From: Cryobacterium sp. PH31-L1
GTDB lineage: Bacteria; Actinomycetota; Actinomycetes; Actinomycetales; Microbacteriaceae
DNA: 64,000 nucleotides
Direction of reading: 5' to 3'
Assembly (NCBI RefSeq): GCF_030063145.1
Contig: NZ_JASISM010000004.1
Coordinates: 186,001 to 250,000 of the forward strand
Positions 48,010 to 57,718 of this stretch are shown in pieces. A model generated the notes under the pieces. It did not search any database. It saw only the letters and a program-made list of their open reading frames with translations, and was not told where the DNA came from. Numbering within the stretch: position 1 is the first letter of the stretch; each line of letters begins with the position of its first letter. The position numbers and the translations under genes were made by a program.

Positions 48010-50261
48010 CCGTCGCTGACCCGGTACACGTCGTACACCGCATCGATACGACGCACGGCGTTGAGTACGCGGTCGAGGTGGGTGGTGTCCCCCATCTCAA
48101 AGACGAAGCGGCTGAGCGCGAGGCGATCGCTCGACGTGTTGACCGTGGCCGAGAGGATGTTCACGTGGTGCTCCGACAAGACCCGGGTGACGTCGGAGAG
48201 CAGGCCGGAGCGGTCGAGGGCTTCGATTTGAATGTGCACGAGGAACAAACTCTTCGAGGTTGGTGCCCACTCGACCTCGATCATGCGCTCGGGTTCTTTG
48301 AGCAGCGACTGCACATTGTGGCAGGCGGCCTGATGTACAGAGACTCCTGCGCCGCGGGTGACGAATCCGACGATCCTGTCGCCGGGCACCGGGGTGCAGC
48401 AGCGGGCCAGTTTGACCAGAATGTCCGGCGCACCGCGCACCAGCACTCCGGAATCTCCATTGCGGGTGGTCTGCTGCCGTCCGCGAGCGGCGACCGGAAA
48501 GTCGTTGCTGTCGTTGTCTTCGATGCTCTGCACCGAAGAAACGACCTTTTCGAGCACCGACTGGGTTGAAACGTGACCTTCACCGACGGCGGCATAGAGC
48601 GCCGATACATCTTCGTACTTGAGCTGAGCCGCGACCTCCGCGAAGGAGTCTTGGTTCATCAGCTTTTGCAGAGGAAGGTTCTGCTTGCGCATGGCACGGG
48701 CGATCGCGTCCCTGCCCTGCTCGATGGCCTCGTCGCGGCGTTCCTTGGTGAACCATTGCCGAATCTTGTTGCGCGCCCTGGGGCTCTTGACGAAGTTCAG
48801 CCAGTCTTTGCTCGGGCCGGAATCGGGGTTTTTCGAGGTGAACACCTCGACCACGTCGCCGGTAATCAGCTCGCTCTCCAGCGGCACCAATCGACCATTA
48901 ACCTTGGCGCCCATGGTGCGGTGACCCACCTCGGTATGCACCGCATAGGCGAAGTCAACCGGGGTCGCACCGGAGGGAAGGCCGATGACGCGGCCCTTCG
49001 GCGTGAACACGTAAACCTCTTTGGCGCCGATCTCATACCGCAGGGAGTCAAGGAATTCGCCGGGGTCGGCCGTTTCGGCCTGCCAGTCAGAGATATGGGC
49101 GAGCCAGGCCATATCGGTGTCGCTCTGCGGGCCGGGTCCGCCGGCACTCTTGCCGTTGACCTGCTCCTTGTACTTCCAGTGCGCGGCCACACCGAACTCG
49201 GCACGCTGGTGCATTTCGGTGGTGCGAATCTGAATTTCGACCGCGCGACCGCTCGGCCCGAGCACGGTGGTGTGCAGGGACTGGTACAGATTGAACTTCG
49301 GAGTCGCAATGTAGTCCTTGAACCGGCCGGGCAGCGGCGTCCAGCGGGCATGGATGGATCCCAGCACCGCGTAGCAGTCCCGCACCGAGTTCACGAGCAC
49401 GCGAATGCCGACGAGGTCGTAGATCTCGTCGAAGTCCCGGCCGCGCACGACCATTTTCTGGTAGATCGAGTAGTACTGCTTGGGGCGACCGGCTACCTTG
49501 CCGCGAATTCGCGCCGATTTGAGATCATCGTTGATGGTGTCGATGATCTGTTGAACGAACTCTTCGCGCTGCGGAGTGCGCTGCTTGACCAGGCTTTCAA
49601 TCTCGGCGTAGAGCTTGGGGTACAGCACCGCAAAAGAGAGGTCCTCAAGTTCCCACTTGATCGTCTGGATCCCCAGGCGGTGCGCGAGAGGGGCGTAGAT
49701 CTCCAGGGTCTCGGTGGCTTTGCGCACGGCGGATTCGTTGGGAACGAAGCCCCAGGTGCGGGCGTTGTGCAGGCGGTCAGCAAGTTTGATGATGAGGACG
49801 CGAATGTCTTTGGACATTGCAACGATCATCTTGCGCACGGTTTCGGCCTGGGTCGAATCACCGTACTTCACCTTGTCGAGCTTGGTGACCCCATCGACGA
49901 GCATGGCGATTTCATCGCCGAAGTCGGCCCGTAGGGCGTCGAGGGTGTAATCGGTATCTTCTACGGTGTCGTGCAGCAGGGCGGCCGCAATGGTTTTAGT
50001 GCCGATCCCCAGGTCGGCCAAAATCTGCGCTACGGCGACCGGGTGGGTGATGTACGGCTCGCCGCTGCGACGCAGCTGTCCGTCGTGCGCTCGCTCGGCG
50101 GCGGTGTACGCGCGTTCGATGATCGACAGGTCAACCTTCGGGTGGTTCAACCGCACCGTCTTGATCAGGCGGTCAACAGCACCGGCGGGCTGGGCCCGAG
50201 AGAAGATGCGAGGAACCAGCCGGCGCAGCGAGGCCGGGGAGGGGGTCGTCGTGTCCGTCAT
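48006..50261 (-). CDS. rel: Bifunctional (p)ppGpp synthetase/hydrolase
   Basis: Makes and degrades (p)ppGpp, the stringent-response signal. The 751-residue protein has all domains in order. Hydrolase HD: YITHPVAVAQILADLGIG and AAALLHDTVEDTDY. Synthetase: GRPKQYYSIYQKMVVRGRDF and PGRFKDYIATPKFNLYQSLHT; the RFKD charge motif is that of bifunctional enzymes, not RelA. Then TGS (VYVFTPKGRVIGLPSGATPVDF), a zinc-finger/helical part (KLARCCTPVPGDRIVGFVT) and ACT. The hydrolase site is intact, so both activities are expected. The ATG has GGTGAG just upstream. Confidence 0.97.
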   Translation of the reverse strand: MTDTTTPSPASLRRLVPRIFSRAQPAGAVDRLIKTVRLNHPKVDLSIIERAYTAAERAHDGQLRRSGEPYITHPVAVAQILADLGIGTKTIAAALLHDTVEDTDYTLDALRADFGDEIAMLVDGVTKLDKVKYGDSTQAETVRKMIVAMSKDIRVLIIKLADRLHNARTWGFVPNESAVRKATETLEIYAPLAHRLGIQTIKWELEDLSFAVLYPKLYAEIESLVKQRTPQREEFVQQIIDTINDDLKSARIRGKVAGRPKQYYSIYQKMVVRGRDFDEIYDLVGIRVLVNSVRDCYAVLGSIHARWTPLPGRFKDYIATPKFNLYQSLHTTVLGPSGRAVEIQIRTTEMHQRAEFGVAAHWKYKEQVNGKSAGGPGPQSDTDMAWLAHISDWQAETADPGEFLDSLRYEIGAKEVYVFTPKGRVIGLPSGATPVDFAYAVHTEVGHRTMGAKVNGRLVPLESELITGDVVEVFTSKNPDSGPSKDWLNFVKSPRARNKIRQWFTKERRDEAIEQGRDAIARAMRKQNLPLQKLMNQDSFAEVAAQLKYEDVSALYAAVGEGHVSTQSVLEKVVSSVQSIEDNDSNDFPVAARGRQQTTRNGDSGVLVRGAPDILVKLARCCTPVPGDRIVGFVTRGAGVSVHQAACHNVQSLLKEPERMIEVEWAPTSKSLFLVHIQIEALDRSGLLSDVTRVLSEHHVNILSATVNTSSDRLALSRFVFEMGDTTHLDRVLNAVRRIDAVYDVYRVSDG

Positions 50262-50381
50262 AGTCTCACCTCATACGTCTCGCCCGGCAAAAGACGCGGG
50301 ATTTGCGATCTCTCAATTATGCCGGTTCCGCGCGCGCAGTCCGTACGCCTCCGGCGTAACGCCGATGAGGTGGGCTGCCGA

Positions 50382-50449
50382 GCAAAATTCCCGGGAGAAT
50401 GGGAAGAACGGGGACCCTACCCCGATTCCTTTTTTCCGGGGAATTTTGC
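50382..50449. repeat. Nested inverted repeat between secF and rel
   Basis: Outer arms GCAAAATTCCC (50382-50392) and GGGAATTTTGC (50439-50449) flank about 45 nt. Within it CGGGG and CCCCG around 50409-50424 form a second stem. A T6 run lies before the right arm. The structure is about 110 nt before the rel start on the minus strand. Confidence 0.65.
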
Positions 50450-50467
50450 GCGGTCCAGTTGCAGAGA

Positions 50468-50503
50468 CAGGAACGGCCAACCCGCGGGGGCTGGCCGTTC
50501 CTG
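50468..50503 (-). terminator. Hairpin after secF, probable terminator
   Basis: A 12-bp stem CAGGAACGGCCA (50468-50479) and TGGCCGTTCCTG (50492-50503) lies 16 bp after the secF stop. No strong U-run follows, so it may be a weak or factor-assisted terminator separating secDF from rel. Confidence 0.6.
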
Positions 50504-50518
50504 GTGCAGGTGTTTCGA

Positions 50519-51532
50519 CTAAGCGGTGACGCTCGCAGCAGCCGGGACCGAGGCCTTCGCGCGCGCAGCGAGGGCCTTCTTGTCGTGCTTGCGAATAGCG
50601 TCCTCGCCGTTCCGCAGCTGGGCGTACAGCGGTGATGCGATGAAGATGGTCGAGTAAGTTCCGACCAGAATTCCGATGAGCAGCGCGAGCGAGATGTCGC
50701 GCAGCGTGCCGGCACCCAAGACGAACGCACCGATGAACAAAATGGATGCCACGGGCAGGGCCGCCACCACAGAAGTGTTGATCGAGCGCACGAGGGTCTG
50801 GTTCACGGCGAGGTTGACCGACTCGGAGAAAGTTCGGCTCGAGCCGGACCCGTCGAAGTTGGTGTTCTCGCGAATCTTGTCGAAGACCACGACGGTGTCG
50901 TAGAGCGAGTATCCCAGGATCGTGAGGAACCCGATCACTGCCGCCGGCGTGATTTCAAAACCGGTGATTCCGTAGAACCCCGCGGTGATGACCAGGTCGT
51001 GCAGAAGGGCGACCATAGCCGCCACGGACATTTTCCAGGTGCGGAAATAGATAGCCATGATGATACCGGCGAGCACGAGGAACACGACCAGGGCGCGCAG
51101 TGCCTGTCCCGTGATGTCCTGCCCCCAGGTGGCGCCAATGAAGGAGGTGGCGACTTCCTTGACCGGCACGTTGAACCCGGCGGCGAGAGCGTCACGCACG
51201 GTCGTCGTCTCGGCCTCCGACAGCTGGTCGGTCTGCACGCGAACACCGTCGGAGCCGACGGTGGAGATCTTCGCTACGGCGTCGGGAACGACGCTCGCGA
51301 CGGCATTCGTTGCCGTGGTCTCGGACTGGCTCGTGGTCTGCGACACGACGAACTGGCTGCCACCGGTGAATTCGATGCCGAAGACGAAACCGCCGCGCAG
51401 CAGGAAGGGACCGACGAGGGCGATGAGGATCATGCCACCGGCGATGAGGTACCAGAGTTTACGACGCCCGACGATGTTCAGCGACCGCGCTCCGGTGTAG
51501 AGGTCATTTCCAAATTTCGAGAAGCTGGCCAT
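50519..51532 (-). CDS. secF: Protein translocase subunit SecF
   Basis: Works with SecD on the proton-driven late step of Sec export. The 337-residue protein has six membrane helices with the first periplasmic-like loop between helix 1 and 2. Family motifs are visible: GGFVFGIEFTGGSQFVV, AAVIGFLTILGYSLYDTVVVFDKIREN and the late ISLALLIGILVGTYSTIFIASPL. The start overlaps the secD stop by one base (TGATG), so the two are co-translated. The C-terminal tail is basic and Ala-rich. Confidence 0.97.
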   Translation of the reverse strand: MASFSKFGNDLYTGARSLNIVGRRKLWYLIAGGMILIALVGPFLLRGGFVFGIEFTGGSQFVVSQTTSQSETTATNAVASVVPDAVAKISTVGSDGVRVQTDQLSEAETTTVRDALAAGFNVPVKEVATSFIGATWGQDITGQALRALVVFLVLAGIIMAIYFRTWKMSVAAMVALLHDLVITAGFYGITGFEITPAAVIGFLTILGYSLYDTVVVFDKIRENTNFDGSGSSRTFSESVNLAVNQTLVRSINTSVVAALPVASILFIGAFVLGAGTLRDISLALLIGILVGTYSTIFIASPLYAQLRNGEDAIRKHDKKALAARAKASVPAAASVTA

Positions 51533-53253
51533 CAGGAATCCTTCCCGTCTGTCGTTCGATCGGTACTGCTGCTTACGAGTTCGGATGCTTTTCGCTCAGC
51601 GATGGTCTGTCGTTTCGCCGCCTCTTTGCTGGAGGATGCGACCTTGGTCGGCGACACGGCTGCCGAAGGTTCAAACCGAGCTCGACCACGGTAGACGGCG
51701 CCGAGTGCCCGCGGGTCGAGCCCACTGAGCTTGTGGCCCTCGTTGAAGAATTTGGTCTGGGCTGCCAGCTGCAGCATGGGGTGCGTGAACAGGCTGACCA
51801 CGAGAAGGTCGACGATAGTGGTGAGTCCGAGGGTCAGCGCGAAGCCGCGAACATTACCGACGGCGAGCACGAACAGCACGGCGGCGGCGAGGAAGTTGAC
51901 GACGTCGGAGGCGACGATGGTGCGGAAGGCTCGCTTCCAGCCGGCCTCGACCGACGATTCCAGCCCGCGCCCGTCACGCAATTCATCGCGCACGCGTTCG
52001 AAGTAGACGATGAACGAGTCGGCGGTGATACCGATGGCCACGATCAAACCGGCGACGCCGGCCAGTGACAAACGGTAGCCTTCACGCCAGGACAGGATGG
52101 TGATCAGCAGGTAGGTGATCACCGCTGCCACGCCGAGGGACGCAACGGTGACCAAACCGAGCAGGCGGTACTGAGCGAGTGAGTAGAGGACGACGAGGAT
52201 CAGACCGATCAGTCCGGCAATGAGGCCGTTGAGTAGCTGGGTCGAACCGAGCGTTGCCGAGATGGTGTCCTGGCTTTGCACGGTGAAGCTGATCGGGAGT
52301 GCGCCGAACTTGAGCTGGTCAGCCAGGGCCTTGGAACTTTCCTGATCGAAGGACCCGGTGATCTGAGGCTTGCCGTCGAGGATGGCGCCCTGGGTGGCCG
52401 GGGCGGAAATCACGTGACCGTCGAGCACGATGGCGAACTGGTTCTGCACACCGGTCAGACTGAACAGGCGGGTCGTCACGTCAGCAAACTTCGAGGTTCC
52501 CGAGCTGTTGAAGACGATGTTTACGGCCCACTCGCCGGTGGTCGCGCCATTTTGAGTGGTGCGCTGGCCATTGGTCGCGTCCGAGATCGTGGAACCGTCG
52601 ACCTCGACCGGGCCGAGGATGTATTTGACCGAGCCGTCGGTCTCACAGGTGATCAGGGGCTGGTCGGCGGGTGCCACGTTGGTGCTGTTGATCTTGTTGC
52701 AGTCAAAGGCGTCGTACTCGGCCTGAAGAGCCGGGGTGACGTAGTTCAGGTCGCTCGCGTCGGTCGGTGCGACGGCCGGTGTGGTCGACAGGCTCGGATC
52801 GACCGTCGCCTGCGGCGATGGCGTTGCGGTGCCGTCGGCCCCGACGGTCTGGCCAGACGGCTGCCCGGCTACGAGTACGGCCCGAAATTCGAGCTTCGCC
52901 GAGGACTTGATGCGCTCGAGGGTGGCATCATCAGGGGTTCCTGGAATCGAGACGACGATGTTTCGACCGCCCTGAGTGTTGACTTCTGTTTCCGACACTC
53001 CAGAGGAGTTGATGCGCTGACGAATGATCCCAACGGCCTCGTCCAGCTGCTCCGAGGTGACTGTCGCGCCACTCTCCACCTGCGGGGCGAGGATGATCTG
53101 GGTTCCGCCCTCGAGGTCGAGGGCCAGTTTCGGCGTCCACGATCCGTTCTGGGTGAAGACACCGAATGCGTTGAGGGCGATGAGGCCGACGATAATCACG
53201 CCAAGCCAGGTCAGGGAACGCCAGGCCTTCTTGACCGGAGACGACTTAGCCAC
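51532..53253 (-). CDS. secD: Protein translocase subunit SecD
   Basis: Large partner of SecF, 573 residues, six membrane helices and a big extracytoplasmic domain after helix 1. Seen: PKLALDLEGGTQIILAP, IIRQRINSSGVSETEVNTQGGRNIVV (P1 base), TTRLFSLTGVQNQFAIVLDGHVISAP, and the membrane part YRLSLAGVAGLIVAIGITADSFIVYFERVRDE. A Ser/Thr/Pro-rich insert around residues 130-170 is variable in the family. The start is GTG at 53253 with a weak ribosome site. A hairpin lies 23 bp upstream. Confidence 0.97.
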   Translation of the reverse strand: MAKSSPVKKAWRSLTWLGVIIVGLIALNAFGVFTQNGSWTPKLALDLEGGTQIILAPQVESGATVTSEQLDEAVGIIRQRINSSGVSETEVNTQGGRNIVVSIPGTPDDATLERIKSSAKLEFRAVLVAGQPSGQTVGADGTATPSPQATVDPSLSTTPAVAPTDASDLNYVTPALQAEYDAFDCNKINSTNVAPADQPLITCETDGSVKYILGPVEVDGSTISDATNGQRTTQNGATTGEWAVNIVFNSSGTSKFADVTTRLFSLTGVQNQFAIVLDGHVISAPATQGAILDGKPQITGSFDQESSKALADQLKFGALPISFTVQSQDTISATLGSTQLLNGLIAGLIGLILVVLYSLAQYRLLGLVTVASLGVAAVITYLLITILSWREGYRLSLAGVAGLIVAIGITADSFIVYFERVRDELRDGRGLESSVEAGWKRAFRTIVASDVVNFLAAAVLFVLAVGNVRGFALTLGLTTIVDLLVVSLFTHPMLQLAAQTKFFNEGHKLSGLDPRALGAVYRGRARFEPSAAVSPTKVASSSKEAAKRQTIAERKASELVSSSTDRTTDGKDS

Positions 53254-53275
53254 CTATGAACTCAGCTTTCTGTTG

Positions 53276-53301
53276 GCGCCCACACCAGACTGTGTGGGCG
53301 C
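53276..53301 (-). other. 10-bp hairpin in the yajC-secD gap
   Basis: GCGCCCACAC (53276-53285) and GTGTGGGCGC (53292-53301) form a perfect stem with a 6-nt loop, 23 bp before the secD start on the minus strand. There is no following U-run. It could affect processing or readthrough between yajC and secD. Confidence 0.5.
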
Positions 53302-53403
53302 GCCGCTTGATGCATTACGTGCGTTTCGTGCAAAAAAATAGACGTGCCAAGCGAGTATGCCTTACGAAATAGGCCGTACCGAACTAGGCCTGCCGAGAAA
53401 CGA

Positions 53404-53790
53404 CTACGCGTCACCCTTTTTGGGCTGGTCGGTCGTGTCGGTGTCAAGGTCGGCAACGCGCTGGCCGAATTCCGGCTCGTTCAGCGAGTCGATGGCCTGA
53501 ACGCTCTCGTCGTCGAGTTCGTCGGCGACAACGGGCTCAACCACGCGAGCGATGGTCTGGCGGTGGATCTCGACGATGACGCCGGGCGCGATCTGCAGCT
53601 CGACCTTGTTGGCTTCTTCATCAATGGCAATGATCGTGCCGTACATGCCGAAGTTGGTCATGACGTCGGCGCCGGGAACCATGGTGGCCTGCAGGGCCTC
53701 CTGGTCCCTCTTGCGCTTGCGTCCGTTGCGGAACATGAAGAAGACGAGTACGGCCAAGACGGCCAGCATAACGAGAGTCAAAGAATCCAT
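53404..53790 (-). CDS. yajC: Preprotein translocase subunit YajC
   Basis: Small membrane partner of SecDF, 128 residues. The N-terminal helix (LTLVMLAVLAVLVFFMFR) is followed by the basic RNGRKRKRDQEALQATM and a KOW-like domain (VPGADVMTNFGMYGTIIAI), then an acidic tail ending in KKGDA. This is the normal plan with a longer C-terminus than in E. coli. The gene precedes secD by 150 bp. Confidence 0.95.
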   Translation of the reverse strand: MDSLTLVMLAVLAVLVFFMFRNGRKRKRDQEALQATMVPGADVMTNFGMYGTIIAIDEEANKVELQIAPGVIVEIHRQTIARVVEPVVADELDDESVQAIDSLNEPEFGQRVADLDTDTTDQPKKGDA

Positions 53791-53895
53791 AGAGCGGTGA
53801 AACCTTTCGATTGCGGCGCGGGTGGCCGAAGCTGTGAGTTACGACCCGACAGCAGGCCTAGAGAATATGCCTCTAGACAGGCGGGCCAAATTGAA

Positions 53896-54960
53896 TTATA
53901 GGTCAAGAAGGGTCGTAGTGCCCTGTGCAGTCGAGCCCGGGGGCGGCACGAGACCAAAATGTTGCCACGCTGCGCCGGTGGCAACGCGCCCTCGCGGGGT
54001 ACGCGTGAGGAAGCCTATCCGCACCAGGAAGGGCTCAACGACCGCTTCGACAGTTTCGGACTCTTCCCCCACCGACACGGCCAGGGTATTGAGCCCCACC
54101 GGGCCGCCGCCAAAACGCGTCAAAATGATCTTCATGACCTCCCGGTCGAGCCGATCGAGGCCGATCGCGTCGACGTCGTAGAGTTCGAGGGCCGCGTGCA
54201 CCGCGGCAATGTCGGCAGCTCCGCCGTGCACGAGCGCATAGTCGCGCACACGGCGCAGCAGGCGGTTCGCGATGCGCGGCGTCCCACGGCACCGTCCGGC
54301 GATCTCGGCCAGGGCATCCTTCTTGATCGGCAGCTCAATGAGCTGCGCTGCCCGGGCCAACACCTGTTCGAGCTCACTCTCGGCGTAGAACTCGAGGTGG
54401 GCGGTGAAACCGAAACGGTCCCGTAGAGGGTTCGGCAGCAAGCCAGATCTGGTCGTTGCACCTACCAGGGTGAACGGGGCCAGGTCGAGTGGAACGGAAG
54501 TGGCGCCGGCACCCTTTCCCACCATGATGTCGATGCGAAAGTCTTCCATAGCGAGGTAGAGCATCTCCTCGGCGGAACGTGCCATGCGATGGATTTCATC
54601 GATGAACAGCACTTCGCCGGGAACCAGGGACGACAGCACGGCCGCGAGATCGCCGGCGTGCTGAATGGCCGGGCCGCTCGACATTCGCAGCGGGCGGTTG
54701 CCCTCGTAGGCGACGATCATGGCCAGGGTGGTTTTGCCGAGGCCGGGAGGGCCAGCCAGAAGAATGTGGTCTGGCGTTCGATTCTGCATGGTCGCGGCGG
54801 TCAGCAGCAGCTGCAACTGCCCACGCACTTTTTTCTGGCCGACGAATTCGGCCAGACTCGCCGGGCGCAGAGCGCCCTCGAAGGCCAGCTCGGACTCACT
54901 TTCGAGAGAGGGGGTGACCAGTTTGATGGCGGAGTTTTCGACGGCGGGATCGGTGCTCAT
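53896..54960 (-). CDS. ruvB: Holliday junction branch-migration ATPase RuvB
   Basis: Hexameric motor that moves Holliday junctions with RuvA. The 354-residue protein has the AAA+ motifs: [19 protein letters not shown] (Walker A), [10 protein letters not shown] (Walker B), [19 protein letters not shown] (sensor 1/arginine finger) and the C-terminal winged helix ([25 protein letters not shown]). Its ATG overlaps the ruvA stop. Confidence 0.97.
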   Translation of the reverse strand: MSTDPAVENSAIKLVTPSLESESELAFEGALRPASLAEFVGQKKVRGQLQLLLTAATMQNRTPDHILLAGPPGLGKTTLAMIVAYEGNRPLRMSSGPAIQHAGDLAAVLSSLVPGEVLFIDEIHRMARSAEEMLYLAMEDFRIDIMVGKGAGATSVPLDLAPFTLVGATTRSGLLPNPLRDRFGFTAHLEFYAESELEQVLARAAQLIELPIKKDALAEIAGRCRGTPRIANRLLRRVRDYALVHGGAADIAAVHAALELYDVDAIGLDRLDREVMKIILTRFGGGPVGLNTLAVSVGEESETVEAVVEPFLVRIGFLTRTPRGRVATGAAWQHFGLVPPPGSTAQGTTTLLDL

Positions 54961-55622
54961 GAGCGAGCCGTTCCGGTGCTCGAGGCCGCCGACCCGGTGG
55001 CGTGGTGCGCTGCCGGACCAAGGCGGCCGAGAGCCAACCGAAGCACTGCCGCCACCGCCGGCGGCGCAGCGTCGTCACCGGCGGCATCCGCCAACTCGGT
55101 GAGGGTTTCGTCGACGGCCTCGGCCGCGACGCGCTCCGACCAGCCGAGACCGATCAGCGCAGCCTGCACGCTGGCAGCGACCGACGTAGCCGGGGCTGCG
55201 CGGGTTGGAGACGTCGCCGCGGTGACGGCGAGCTTGCCGGCCAGGGAGAGCACGATGAGTTTGGCGGTTTTCGGTCCGATGCCGCTGACCTTGCGGAAAA
55301 CGCCGTCGTCGTCGCCGGCAACGGCCTGCGCGATCTGGTTGGGGCTGAGCACCGCGAGCACGCCCAGGGCGGACTTCGGCCCCACACCGGTCACACCGAC
55401 GAGCAGTTCGAAGACCGCAAGCTCGTCTGCGCTGGGAAAGCCATAGAGGGTGAGCGAATCTTCGCGCACGATGAGGGTGGTCACCAGCCGGGCTTCGTCA
55501 TTGATGCGCAGGCCGAGTGCGGTGGCCGGCGTCACCTGGATGCCGAGGCCGACTCCCCCGACCTCGATCACGACTGTTGAGCCGACAGCTGAGCGGACAA
55601 GGCCACGTACGGAAGAGATCAC
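54957..55622 (-). CDS. ruvA: Holliday junction DNA helicase subunit RuvA
   Basis: Tetrameric junction-recognition protein. The 221-residue protein starts [14 protein letters not shown] and shows the helix-hairpin-helix motifs [18 protein letters not shown] and [16 protein letters not shown], then a flexible linker and the RuvB-contacting domain III ([20 protein letters not shown]). GTG start overlaps the ruvC stop in a GTGA. Confidence 0.96.
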   Translation of the reverse strand: MISSVRGLVRSAVGSTVVIEVGGVGLGIQVTPATALGLRINDEARLVTTLIVREDSLTLYGFPSADELAVFELLVGVTGVGPKSALGVLAVLSPNQIAQAVAGDDDGVFRKVSGIGPKTAKLIVLSLAGKLAVTAATSPTRAAPATSVAASVQAALIGLGWSERVAAEAVDETLTELADAAGDDAAPPAVAAVLRLALGRLGPAAHHATGSAASSTGTARS

Positions 55623-56245
55623 CGCTTAAGACTACGGGGCACCGCTGACACTTCTGGCGCCGACCCACGTTCGGCGGCACGCCAGGCCCTCTGCGCTGGC
55701 GTCAGCGCGCCCGTCGTGACCGTGGCAGCTTTCACCGAGGCGACTGTCGGCAGGGTGCCGCCGGATGCTCCGGTGCGCCAGGCGTGGCAGATCGCGAGGG
55801 CGAGGGCATCCGCTGCGTCGGCCGGTTTGGGAATCTCGGTCAGCCCGAGGATGCGGGCGACCATGGTGCCGACCTGCTTCTTGTCGGCGGCACCGTAACC
55901 GGTGATGGCGGCCTTCACCTCGCTCGGGGTGTGCAGGGTGACCGGCAGACCGCGCTGGGCGGCGAGCAGCAGGGCGACCCCGCTGATCTGCGCTGTGCCC
56001 ATGACGGTGCGCACGTTGTGCTGGGCGAAGACCCGCTCAATGGCGATGAACTGCGGCCGGTGGCGGTCGAGCATCTCCTCCAGCCCCTGGGACAGCAACA
56101 GCAGCCGCTGCTCGAGAGGCAGGTCGGGGGCGCTGCGCAACACGGTCACATCAACTAACCTGGCTGATCGGTTGCCCTCGACGTCGACCACGCCGACGCC
56201 GCAGCGGGTGAGGCCCGGGTCGATGCCGAGAACCCGGACCGCCAT
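55619..56245 (-). CDS. ruvC: Holliday junction resolvase RuvC
   Basis: Cuts Holliday junctions. The 208-residue protein has the first catalytic Asp in [17 protein letters not shown], Glu in [32 protein letters not shown], and the last Asp in [15 protein letters not shown] basic ~40-residue tail exceeds the usual length. The ATG at 56245 follows the yebC stop by 4 bp. Confidence 0.96.
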   Translation of the reverse strand: MAVRVLGIDPGLTRCGVGVVDVEGNRSARLVDVTVLRSAPDLPLEQRLLLLSQGLEEMLDRHRPQFIAIERVFAQHNVRTVMGTAQISGVALLLAAQRGLPVTLHTPSEVKAAITGYGAADKKQVGTMVARILGLTEIPKPADAADALALAICHAWRTGASGGTLPTVASVKAATVTTGALTPAQRAWRAAERGSAPEVSAVPRSLKR

Positions 56246-56249
56246 CGAA

Positions 56250-57014
56250 CTACTCGGACTCGGCTGCGAGTGCGGCCTGTACCTCGGCCGACAGGTCGTA
56301 GTTCGAGTACACGTTTTGCACGTCGTCGAGGTCTTCCATCGCGTCGATCAGGTGGAATACCTTGCGGGCGGTTTCGGCGTCGACCTCGATCTTGAGCGAC
56401 GGGATGAACGCGATGTCGGCCGACTCATAGTCGATTCCGGCGGCCTGCAGCGCGGTGCGGGTGGCGACGAGGTCGCTCACATCAGAGTGGATCTCGAAGG
56501 TGTCTCCCTCGTCGATGACCTCTTCGGCGCCGGCATCGAGAACGGCGAGCATGATGTCGTCTTCGGTGAGGGTCGGCAGGTGCTTGACCACGACGACGCC
56601 CTTGCGGTGGAAGTTGTAGGCGACACTGCCCGGGTCGGCCATAGCTCCGCCGTTGCGAGCCATCGCGGTGCGCACTTCAGCCGCTGCACGGTTCTTGTTG
56701 TCGGTGAGGCACTCGATCATGATGGCGACACCGTGGGTGGCGTAGCCCTCGTACATGATGGTCGTGTAGTCGACCTGCTCGCCCGACAGCCCGGCACCGC
56801 GCTTGACGGCGCGGTCGATGTTGTCGTTGGGCACCGAAGTCTTCTTGGCCTTCTGAATGGCGTCGACCAGTGTGGGGTTACCGGAGAGGTCAGCGCCGCC
56901 CAGTCGGGCCGCGACCTCGATGTTCTTGATGAGTTTGGCGAACGCCTTGGCGCGCCTGGAGTCGGTGACCGCTTTCTGGTGCTTGGTGGTGGCCCATTTG
57001 GAATGCCCGGACAT
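56250..57014 (-). CDS. YebC/PmpR-family protein
   Basis: Cytosolic YebC family protein of 254 residues; members act as DNA-binding regulators or, as more recently proposed, as translation helpers at proline stretches. The signature starts [32 protein letters not shown] and continues with [26 protein letters not shown] lies 5 nt upstream of the ATG. The ruvC neighbour is standard. Which role applies here cannot be told. Confidence 0.95.
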   Translation of the reverse strand: MSGHSKWATTKHQKAVTDSRRAKAFAKLIKNIEVAARLGGADLSGNPTLVDAIQKAKKTSVPNDNIDRAVKRGAGLSGEQVDYTTIMYEGYATHGVAIMIECLTDNKNRAAAEVRTAMARNGGAMADPGSVAYNFHRKGVVVVKHLPTLTEDDIMLAVLDAGAEEVIDEGDTFEIHSDVSDLVATRTALQAAGIDYESADIAFIPSLKIEVDAETARKVFHLIDAMEDLDDVQNVYSNYDLSAEVQAALAAESE

Positions 57015-57089
57015 AAATCTCCCGTTGTTGTGCTACGCCAAAATTAAGTGAGCGCTGCGAAGTCGGTGCACGCTTAGTGCCGAATCAGT

Positions 57090-57644
57090 CTATCCCGGAG
57101 TGACTTCCAGCAGCTTGTGCAGCGTGTGCAGGTTGCGGGTGGTCGTAGTGTCGCGGTACTTGAGCTTGGCGCTTTTCTTGCTGAAGGCGCTCTTGATGCC
57201 GACGGCCTTGCGAACCTCCCAGTACAGCACGCCGTGGCCGAGTTCGATTCGTTCGTCGGACGGCTCGAGCTCCTTGGCATGACCGGCCAGTTCGCTCAAA
57301 TGACCGGGGTCGGAGGAGAACATGACATAGGAATGCCAGCCGTCATGCTCGGCGGTGAACGGAAAGGCACGAACGATCCGGTCGAGGGATTCGGCGTCGA
57401 CCAGCACGATCCACGCCTCGTAGTCGAACCGGGCGGTCAGGGCCGCTTCGATGCGGGCTTTGAGGGCCGCTGTATCGGCTTTATCAGCCAGGGGACTGTC
57501 GATGCTGAAGATGACGTTGCCGCTCGCCAGCACGGTTTTGACGTCGGTGTAACCGAGGTCATGAAAGGTGTCGGCAAGATCGGCCATGGCGATGGTGATG
57601 CCGTTGACGTTGATGCCACGGAGCAGTGCTACATATCGGGTCAT
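57090..57644 (-). CDS. DUF1697 protein
   Basis: Predicted 184-residue cytosolic protein. The start MTRYVALLRGINVNG is the DUF1697 signature, followed by MADLADTFHDLGYTDVKTVLASGNVIF and a second half with a repeated ferredoxin-like pattern. Function unknown. The ATG at 57644 matches the family start; the upstream frame is not supported. It lies between yebC and pdxT, where many actinobacteria have no gene. Confidence 0.9.
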   Translation of the reverse strand: MTRYVALLRGINVNGITIAMADLADTFHDLGYTDVKTVLASGNVIFSIDSPLADKADTAALKARIEAALTARFDYEAWIVLVDAESLDRIVRAFPFTAEHDGWHSYVMFSSDPGHLSELAGHAKELEPSDERIELGHGVLYWEVRKAVGIKSAFSKKSAKLKYRDTTTTRNLHTLHKLLEVTPG

Positions 57645-57718
57645 CGTTGACCACCGGGTGTCTGAGTCATGTCTGAACCCTAGCCACACTCGCGCGCCCG
57701 GCACAATTCAGGCGCTGT

